Shown here: positions 56,101-64,000 of the stretch, piece by piece | How positions within the stretch are numbered: position 1 is the stretch's first letter | How the letters are laid out: the number at the start of each line of letters is the position of its first letter | NCBI RefSeq assembly: GCF_002343915.1 | Contig: NZ_NETK01000001.1 | Coordinates: forward strand, 6,214,001-6,278,000 | Direction of reading: 5' to 3' | DNA from: Nannocystis exedens | GTDB taxonomy: Bacteria > Myxococcota_A > Polyangia > Nannocystales > Nannocystaceae | DNA: 64,000 nucleotides | Program-made: the position numbers and the translations under genes | Notes under the pieces: model-generated | What the model was told of the DNA's origin: nothing | The model's input: only the letters and a program-made list of their open reading frames with translations | Database searches by the model: none

Positions 56101-57842
56101 TCGCCGGACCGCGCCTGTGCGATGCTCTGACGGAAGCTCCCGGGCTCTGCGGTCTTCCACGCCGGCACCTCTTGCAGCGGCACGTTGCCGGCGTCGTCGA
56201 CGTCCGTGCCGTGGTGCGTGTGTTGCGTCCACACCGCGCGCGCCCCCGGCGAGGCCGCGCCCTGCCCGGGCCGGTACACGTACACGCCCTTGCGCGGCAC
56301 GAAGCTCGGGTCGGCCGCGACGCAGCTGGTATTGGACTTTTCCTCGCTCAGGTTGGCGATCACCAGCACCTCCGCCGACGCGTCGCCGTCGATGTCGGCG
56401 ATCACGGGGTATTCGTGGATCGTCCCGCTCGAGTTGTGGATCGCCGTGCGCACCGTCCCGTCGGCCCCGTCGATCAGGCGGAACGCGCACTCGTCCTGGT
56501 GCGCCAGCTCGAGCCGGCCGTCGCCGTCGAAGTCGAACACCGACGCGGCGTTGCTGGCCGACGACACGTCCTGCGTCTTCAGCACCCAGCGGGCGTACAT
56601 CGCCCCCGGCGCGGGCTCGAAGGCGTCCGACTTCACGAGCTCCTCGTCGGGCCGCGCGAAGTCGTAGACCGCGTAGGCCGTGCCGCCGCTGACGCCGACC
56701 TCGAGCCGGCCGTCGCCGTCGAAGTCGGCGATCGTGGCCGGGCCGCCGAGGCTCCCGCCCTTGATCGGAATCGGCTGCGTGCGCTTGCTGTCGTCCTCCG
56801 CGCACGCTTCGCCTGACGGATCGACCCCGCACCACAGCTTGCCGGTCGCGCCGTCGATCACGCGGATCTCCGGCCACGCCGTCAGCACCACCTCCGGCGT
56901 GCCGTTGCCGTCGAGGTCCGCCACCGCCGGATAACCGTCGTTGCCCCGACCGCTCGTGTTCTGCCACAGCAGCGACACCGTCACCTGCGGCGGGTCGTCG
57001 GCGACCCACGTCACGCGCCATGCCTCGCGTCCGCTCACGATCTCGGGCTCGCCGTCGCCGTCGAGGTCCGCGACCGTCGCCAGGCCCCCGGGGTAAATCA
57101 ACGCACCATCGGTCTTCGGCACCCCGGCGTCCGTGCCGAATCCCGGCTCGTTCCACACCACCAGCCCGTCGTGATCGAGGATCGCCGCGCCCAGCACGAT
57201 CTCCGCCTCCGGATCGTCGTCGAGGTTCGCCACCGCCGGCGCGCCGTTGTCGAATCGGAACCGCGCGACCTCGCCGTCGGGGAGGCGCGCCGTCCACAGC
57301 GGCTTGCCCGCGCCGTCGACCGCGTGAATCGGCGCGAGCGAGCCGGGCCCCTCGATCCCCCCGACGTACACGATGTCGGGCACCTGGTCGCCCGACACGT
57401 CGGCGAGCGCGACAGTGGCGCGAGGATTCGAGCCGAATCGGCCCTGGGCCGGATCGTGCGTGATGTGCCACTTTTCCGCCCCCGTCGTTCCGTCGAGCAG
57501 CACGATCTCGCCGGCCTCACCGCCCCACGGGCCGGCGTTGACCACCACGTCGGTGAGCCCGTCGCCGTCGACATCGGCGACGAGCGGCAGCGACAGCACC
57601 TCGCGCTCCGTCCATTCCCACTCCGGGGACGGCGGGTCGAACGAGCCCTCCTTGCAAGCGACGGAGTCATTGCACCCGAGCGCGGCGACCACGAAGAGTC
57701 CGGGGCCGACGATCGCAGCGACGATCACCACGGATGCTTGGAAAGCGCCGAGGATGCGAGGCGCGCGGCCACCCGCGAAGCGACTGCGCACCCATCCGCT
57801 TCGGGACGGGCAGCGCTCGATGAACGATCTGTTGCTCCTCAT
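56079..57842 (-). CDS. FG-GAP repeat (beta-propeller) surface protein
   Basis: 587 aa from ATG 57840-57842 (AGAGGAAATGG upstream). The N-terminus is long: about 30 hydrophilic residues, then a hydrophobic stretch (VVIVAAIVGPGLFVVAALGC) whose final Cys could be lipidated. At least seven FG-GAP repeats with DxDxDG loops follow (DVDGDGLTD, DLDGDGEPE, DLDGNGTPE, DFDGDGRLE twice, DIDGDASAE). It is distantly similar to the 12941-15430 protein but lacks its Thr-rich stalk and C-terminal Ig-like domain. It is probably a surface protein of unknown function. Confidence 0.88.
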   Translation of the reverse strand: MRSNRSFIERCPSRSGWVRSRFAGGRAPRILGAFQASVVIVAAIVGPGLFVVAALGCNDSVACKEGSFDPPSPEWEWTEREVLSLPLVADVDGDGLTDVVVNAGPWGGEAGEIVLLDGTTGAEKWHITHDPAQGRFGSNPRATVALADVSGDQVPDIVYVGGIEGPGSLAPIHAVDGAGKPLWTARLPDGEVARFRFDNGAPAVANLDDDPEAEIVLGAAILDHDGLVVWNEPGFGTDAGVPKTDGALIYPGGLATVADLDGDGEPEIVSGREAWRVTWVADDPPQVTVSLLWQNTSGRGNDGYPAVADLDGNGTPEVVLTAWPEIRVIDGATGKLWCGVDPSGEACAEDDSKRTQPIPIKGGSLGGPATIADFDGDGRLEVGVSGGTAYAVYDFARPDEELVKSDAFEPAPGAMYARWVLKTQDVSSASNAASVFDFDGDGRLELAHQDECAFRLIDGADGTVRTAIHNSSGTIHEYPVIADIDGDASAEVLVIANLSEEKSNTSCVAADPSFVPRKGVYVYRPGQGAASPGARAVWTQHTHHGTDVDDAGNVPLQEVPAWKTAEPGSFRQSIAQARSGEPEETCP

Positions 57843-58757
57843 CGCTTCACCATTTCCTCTCGCGCTGCTCGCACTCGACATCCACAGGTGAAGTTGCCGG
57901 CGCCGCGGGAAAAATTGGAGGCGGGAGGCGAATATTTTCGCGCGTCGCCTGACCCGCGCCACGGCTCCACCGGGGACCTGCCTTGGAGCAATCATTCAGC
58001 GGGCCCCCGCGGGGAGCCTCGCTCGATGCAGGCGGTCGAGGACGGACCGCTGGGCCGACGCCGCTCCGTCGCCCCGGCGATGGCCATGCCCCGAGCGCCA
58101 GGACGTCGCGCAGCTGCGCACGAGGGCCGCGACGGCCGCGAAGCTCGGCACCGACGCCGGCGCCGGTCGGTCGAGCGCGCGCCGACGAATGTGGGCACCC
58201 CGGCCGGCTCGCGTGCGGGTCGACATCGGCGCGCCGGGTGGGGCGGGGTGCTCCGGGAGCACCAACGACGCGTGAGCCCGGTCGACGGCGCCACGAGAGA
58301 TGTCAAGGGGAGCCTGCGCATTCCTGGGTCCAAAGAGACAGCCAGCGTTCAGGCGGTTTCCGCGGCCCTGGACGACGAAAATCGCGCGACAAACGCCGAA
58401 GGGCACGCAGAACACTTTGGAGGACCCGAAAAGCGGGCCCGCACCTCGGCGCCTTTGGCGCGCGTCCAGGATCGGACCGCTGGCGGCGGGTGTCCCTTGG
58501 TTGTGTTTACTCACTGATGGGAACGGAGTCGTGAGCCTTCCGAGGCAGACTGCGAGGCAGCTCGCGCGGCGACCGCCGTCGCGCGAGCACCTGGAGACAT
58601 GTCTCACGGCTCGTGGGCCTTTTACGACCTGCCTGTAAGTTCATGTCCTTGAAGGCATATGTGCAATCACCGCCGCGCGCGCAACTGCGAGCGCGGAGGG
58701 CACGCATCATTGACGCTTTCTTGAGCCGGCGAGATGGTCGGCCGAGGAGGTGTCTCG
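57843..58757. other. 915-bp region without a supported gene
   Basis: Only shadow frames are open. Between about 58290 and 58560 the sequence is noticeably less GC-rich than its flanks. Half-sites of the dispersed element are present (GAGACATGTCTC at 58595-58606, TTCATGTCCTTGAAGGCATATG at 58641-58662). The ribosome-binding site GAGGAGGTG precedes the next gene. Confidence 0.45.
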
Positions 58758-59906
58758 ATGATTCTCGCAAGGACCCTGGCGAAGACGACGGTGTGCGTGG
58801 CTGTGCTCGCTGTCGGCTGTGTCAACGAAACATATGGGCCGGACGAGGAGGAGTCCCACGAATGGCATCACCTGAACCTCTCTGCGCGGCCGGGGGGCGG
58901 CGACAGCGGCGGCGACAGCGGCGGTGACGAGGGGGGAGGAGAGGCCGATCCGGGCGGGGCGTCGATCGTGGGGGTCGAGACCCTCGATGTCACGATCCCC
59001 GATTCGCTGCACGCCCAGGGGCTGGCGATCCCGGCCAAGCTGGTGCGGCCGAAGTGGTCGAAGGCGGTCGGCAAGCGGCCGGCGATGATGGTGCTGCACG
59101 GCTCCGGCGGCCTCTTGAAGGACGGCAAGAGCGAGAGCGGCCCGTGCAGCGATCAAATGGAGTCGCAGTTCAGCACCTGGTCGCAGCGACTGGCCGAGCT
59201 GGGCTACACGGTGCTGCTGCCGTCGAGCTATTCGGCCCGCGGGTTCTGCGACAAGCACACCCAGGCCGACAAGATGCCCAAGACCTTCGACGCCAACACC
59301 GAGCAGATCCTCGGCCGGATCTACGACCTCGACGCCGCGTCCCGTTACCTGTGCGACCGCCCCGAGGTCGACTGTGACCGCATGGGCCTGCTCGGGTTCT
59401 CGCAGGGCGGGACGATGACGATGATCGGGCTCCACTGGCAGATCGATCACGCCCTCCAGTACTTCCGCGAGAACAAGGGCGACACCGTCGACATCGAGGT
59501 GCCCGACGTGGCGCCCGGGCGGCCGGAGTTCAAGGTCGGGATCGCCTACTACCCCGGCTGCGGCTTCGACGGCGCGGTGCCGCTGTCGACCAGCAACAAC
59601 GCCGCCGTCGAGAACAAGTACCTGGCGACCGCGCCGCTGTTCATCCTCCACGCCAGCGACGACCCGCTGGTCGAGCACTGCAGCACCGAGTACGGGGCCG
59701 GCTCGCGCGAGATCCAGGCCGGCCAGGTCGCCGCGAAGATGAACGTCGAGAACCTCTACGACATCATCGTCTACCCCGACGCCGGCCACTCGTTCGACAG
59801 CGCCGGCGCCAAGGCCGACGGCGGCACCCCGGAGGGCAACCTGGCCGCCAAGGAGGCCGCGCTGCAGGTCGCGCTCGAGCAGATCGAGCTGGCGCTCGGC
59901 GGTTGA
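58758..59906 (+). CDS. dienelactone-hydrolase-like secreted lipoprotein
   Basis: 382 aa from ATG 58758, chosen for GAGGAGGTG upstream and a lipoprotein leader (MILARTLAKTTVCVAVLAVGC). After a Gly/Ser/Asp linker with a GGGDSGGDSGGDEGGGE run comes an alpha/beta-hydrolase domain. MMVLHGSGG forms the oxyanion region; the nucleophile is S215 in GFSQGG, the acid is probably D301 or D302 in HASDDPLVE, and the base H344 in DAGHSFD. It resembles dienelactone hydrolase-family esterases. An exact dispersed palindrome lies 43 bp after the stop. Confidence 0.88.
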   Translation: MILARTLAKTTVCVAVLAVGCVNETYGPDEEESHEWHHLNLSARPGGGDSGGDSGGDEGGGEADPGGASIVGVETLDVTIPDSLHAQGLAIPAKLVRPKWSKAVGKRPAMMVLHGSGGLLKDGKSESGPCSDQMESQFSTWSQRLAELGYTVLLPSSYSARGFCDKHTQADKMPKTFDANTEQILGRIYDLDAASRYLCDRPEVDCDRMGLLGFSQGGTMTMIGLHWQIDHALQYFRENKGDTVDIEVPDVAPGRPEFKVGIAYYPGCGFDGAVPLSTSNNAAVENKYLATAPLFILHASDDPLVEHCSTEYGAGSREIQAGQVAAKMNVENLYDIIVYPDAGHSFDSAGAKADGGTPEGNLAAKEAALQVALEQIELALGG

Positions 59907-59948
59907 AGCGGCGACGGGCGGCGCGGCGGCGCCGGCATGGATGGCAGA

Positions 59949-59962
59949 TGTCCTGAGGGACA
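59949..59962. repeat. exact dispersed palindrome after the hydrolase gene
   Basis: TGTCC-TGAG-GGACA followed by GGTCGATGG. It lies 43 bp past the stop of the plus-strand lipoprotein hydrolase and about 80 bp from the stop of the convergent Thr-rich lipoprotein gene, which ends at 60042. Confidence 0.8.
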
Positions 59963-60041
59963 GGTCGATGGCGCCTGTTCGACGGCCGGGTCGTGCCGGC
60001 GAACGGGTGCCGTCCTTCGTGCGTCGCGGACGCGCCGGGGC

Positions 60042-60752
60042 TCACGGGACGTCGCAGACGGTCACGGCGACGCCGGGCTCCGCGCATGCGAGGCACGCCT
60101 CGCCGGGAGCGACGGTGCAGCCGTCGACGGCGACGAGGCCCGCGCACGGCTGCGAGAACGCGATCGGCGAGCCCAACGAGTCGAAGTGGATCTCCGCGAG
60201 CGCGAACGAGCGGGCGGCCACCCCCGTGTAACCGCGGCCGATGCTGCTGTCGATCCCCTGGCGCCAGGTCACCAGCTGGAATTGCTGCTGGGCGCCGGCG
60301 GCCGCGAGGGCGCAGTCGCGGGCGGCCTGCCACTCCGCGGCGCTGTTGTTCCACGGGTCGACGACCCCGCAGTCCTCGACCACGCCGCCGAGCTCGTGGG
60401 CCTGCTCGGTGGTGATCTGGACCAGGTCGCACACGAACACGCCGGTGGTCGTATCGGTGGTGGTGCCGGGCCCGAGGGTGGTGGTGTTGGGCTCGTCGGT
60501 GGTGCCGGGATCGAGGGTGGTGGTGATCGGCTCGCCGGTGGTGCCGGTCGTGCCGTCGGTGGCGGTGGTGCCCGGGACCGCGGTGGTGCCGGTCGGCGTG
60601 TCGGTCGACGACATGCCCTCGGTGCCCGGCGCCGGCTCGGAGGTGGCGCCGGAGGTCGTGGTGGTGTCGGTGTCGCCGCCCATGGGGCCGGGGGTGCAGG
60701 CGGCGAGGGCGAGGGCGAGGACGGAGGTACGCGCGGAATAAGCGAAGGCCAT
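60042..60752 (-). CDS. Thr-rich stalk lipoprotein with small Cys-containing domain
   Basis: 236 aa from ATG 60750-60752 (MAFAYSARTSVLALALAAC, Cys19 lipidated). Residues 25-105 are a Thr/Gly/Pro/Asp stalk (TTGTTGEPITTT patterns). The last 130 residues have several Cys (CDLVQI, EDCGVVDP, ARDCALAAAG, SQPCAGL, DGCTVAPGEACLACAEPG) that probably form disulfides. No family is recognised. It belongs to the same stalked-lipoprotein style as five other proteins in the window. Confidence 0.75.
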   Translation of the reverse strand: MAFAYSARTSVLALALAACTPGPMGGDTDTTTTSGATSEPAPGTEGMSSTDTPTGTTAVPGTTATDGTTGTTGEPITTTLDPGTTDEPNTTTLGPGTTTDTTTGVFVCDLVQITTEQAHELGGVVEDCGVVDPWNNSAAEWQAARDCALAAAGAQQQFQLVTWRQGIDSSIGRGYTGVAARSFALAEIHFDSLGSPIAFSQPCAGLVAVDGCTVAPGEACLACAEPGVAVTVCDVP

Positions 60753-60983
60753 GCCCGCAGCCTAGGAGCTCGCGGACGCGTTGTCGATGAGCCGCGAGCC
60801 TGTCGACATGGTGACGAGAAGATTCGGCCGAGCTCGGGGTACGGCCGGGAGGCCGACGTCACCGAGCGGGCGCCGTCGCGGTCCGCGAGCTCGCCTCCGT
60901 GTCCGGGCAGAAGGCGCAGGACCCCTCGACGACGTCTTCATGGCGCCGAGCCGCCGGAGCGCCGTCTCGTCGGTGCCATGATT

Positions 60984-61015
60984 GGTCTTTCAGGACATGT
61001 CTTCATGGACATGAC
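60984..61015. repeat. dispersed palindrome pair after sigma gene
   Basis: GGTCTTTCAGGACATGTCTTCATGGACATGACC contains two overlapping palindromes (GACATGTC and CATG...CATG). It lies 13 bp from the stop of the minus-strand sigma gene. Confidence 0.55.
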
Positions 61016-61027
61016 CGGAAGACGAGC

Positions 61028-61912
61028 TCACTGCCGGGTCGGCTCGAGCGAGCCGGCCAGGCTCATGTCGATGCGGCTGCCGATCGCGCGGATCAGCGAC
61101 TCGAGCTCGGCGCCTTCGAGGCGGAGGGTGCGGGCCAGCTCGGCGCGGGTGGTCGCGTGCAGCTTGGTCTGCAGCGCCTTGAGCCAGCGGGCCGCGGTCG
61201 AGCGGTGGACGTGGAACAGCGCGCCGAGCTGGTCGACGGTCAGGCGGTCGCGCAGCGACAGGCGCAGCAGGGTGCGCTCGCGGCCGTCGAGCGCGGCCAG
61301 GGCGGCGCGCAGGGCCGCCCGCAGCTCGTCCTGGCAGCGCTCGCGCAGCAGCACGATCTCCGGGTCGTCGGCGACGGCGGCCTGCTCGAGCAGCTCGCCG
61401 TCGTCCTCGACCTCGTGGGCGGCGCGGCGGCGGGCCGAGCGGACCAGCATCAGCGCCTCGCGCACGGTCGCCACCCGCAGCCACGCGCGCAGCGGGCCGC
61501 GGCCGGAGTAGCCGGCCAGGCGCGGCGGGTCGGCGGTCTCGCGGACCAGGAGGCGCAGACGCAGCCGCTGGCGGGCCTCGGCCCGCTCGTCGGCGCCGAT
61601 GTTCACGGCCTGCAGCGCGGCGTCGAGGGCCTCGCCGTGGGCCGCCTCGAAGGCCGCGAGGGCGCCCGGCAGCGCGCGCAGGCAGGCGTCGGCGAGGGCC
61701 AGGTCGGCCCAGGCGACCGCGGCGACGTCGACCTCGGGCGCCAGGCGGGGGGCCACGCGGGCGAAGAAGCCGGGCGGGTCGTCGGCGAACTCGGGCCAGG
61801 CGGCCTCGACCGCCTGCCACGCGCTCGCCAACGCGGCCGCGTCGGTCCGCTCGCGCAGCGGCGGCGGCACTTCGCGCCAGCGGGCGACCAGCAGGTCGAG
61901 GGCCCGGGACAT
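61028..61912 (-). CDS. RNA polymerase sigma factor (ECF-like, sigma-70 family)
   Basis: 294 aa from ATG 61910-61912. There is an unusual N-terminal part of about 100 residues, then region 2 (about 120-170: QRLRLRLLVRETAD, GRGPLRAWLRVATVREALMLV) and a region-4 helix-turn-helix (about 220-270: LTVDQLGALFHVHRSTAARWLKALQ). Homologous proteins in myxobacteria sit next to Hanks-type kinases. Here it is divergent from the kinase gene at 61966, with only 53 bp between them. Its anti-sigma factor is plausibly that kinase's zinc-binding N-terminus (inference). Confidence 0.8.
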   Translation of the reverse strand: MSRALDLLVARWREVPPPLRERTDAAALASAWQAVEAAWPEFADDPPGFFARVAPRLAPEVDVAAVAWADLALADACLRALPGALAAFEAAHGEALDAALQAVNIGADERAEARQRLRLRLLVRETADPPRLAGYSGRGPLRAWLRVATVREALMLVRSARRRAAHEVEDDGELLEQAAVADDPEIVLLRERCQDELRAALRAALAALDGRERTLLRLSLRDRLTVDQLGALFHVHRSTAARWLKALQTKLHATTRAELARTLRLEGAELESLIRAIGSRIDMSLAGSLEPTRQ

Positions 61913-61965
61913 GGGAGGCGGATGCTACACGCCGTCGGGGCGCCGGGGTATAAGCGCCCGCCGGC

Positions 61966-64000
<2,035 letters not shown>

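Overview
The window is very GC-rich and looks like a chromosome segment of a myxobacterium, most likely a Nannocystis/Plesiocystis-type member (inference). The signs are eukaryote-like Ser/Thr kinases, sigma factors paired with kinases, TonB-dependent receptors with carboxypeptidase-regulatory N-termini, FG-GAP and SBBP propeller lipoproteins on Thr/Gly/Asp-rich linkers, and DUF1592/DUF1501 surface proteins. No rRNA, tRNA, transposase, phage gene or CRISPR array was found.

Layout. 1-4.1 kb: envelope and stress genes (DUF6600, DUF4142, site-2 protease with CBS pair, kinase). 4.7-5.4 kb: two small membrane proteins. 5.4-12.3 kb: a tandemly duplicated lipoprotein + TonB-receptor module, each pair joined by an ATGA overlap. 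12.5-12.9 kb: a degenerate ~34-bp repeat array. 12.9-22.2 kb: an FG-GAP lipoprotein, a dihydroorotase-like protein without metal ligands, a TetR/NmrA divergent pair with a clear operator, a ricin-type lectin and a TPR protein. 22.9-30.2 kb: trehalose/alpha-glucan locus, with an otsA-otsB fusion divergent from glgE-treS-mak. 30.3-35.2 kb: a PepSY protein behind a Fur-like box, an SBBP lipoprotein and a histone-H1-like protein. 35.6-43.6 kb: a four-gene coupled operon (KdpB-like, KdpD, KdpE, CHASE3-like membrane protein) below a sigma-70 gene. 43.9-51.3 kb: membrane protein, AlkD-like protein, beta-propeller with a basic repeat tail, SGNH lipoprotein and an NmrA/AraC divergent pair. 52-60.8 kb: DUF1592 + DUF1501, an FG-GAP protein, a dienelactone-hydrolase-like lipoprotein and a Thr-rich lipoprotein. 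61-64 kb: a sigma factor divergent from a kinase with a zinc-binding anti-sigma-like N-terminus, which runs off the right end.

Three observations stand out. First, the KdpB homologue has lost every P-type ATPase signature (ERASV for DKTGT, SGRS for TGES, STAD for TGDN, GDGNHDGPA for GDGTNDAPA), yet it is full length and translationally coupled to an apparently intact KdpD/KdpE pair, with no kdpA, kdpC or kdpF nearby. It looks like a transporter turned into a sensor subunit. Second, a dispersed palindrome TGTCC-N4-GGACA occurs nine times exactly, where about 0.06 are expected by chance, and in many degenerate copies. These sit mostly just after stop codons, build the 12.5-kb array and also occur inside genes. 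Third, the dihydroorotase relative has lost all metal ligands, so the window holds two conserved-length pseudoenzymes.

The trehalose genes form a connected pathway. OtsA-OtsB makes trehalose, TreS isomerises it to maltose, maltokinase makes maltose-1-phosphate, and GlgE polymerises that to alpha-1,4-glucan. The branching enzyme GlgB is not in the window.
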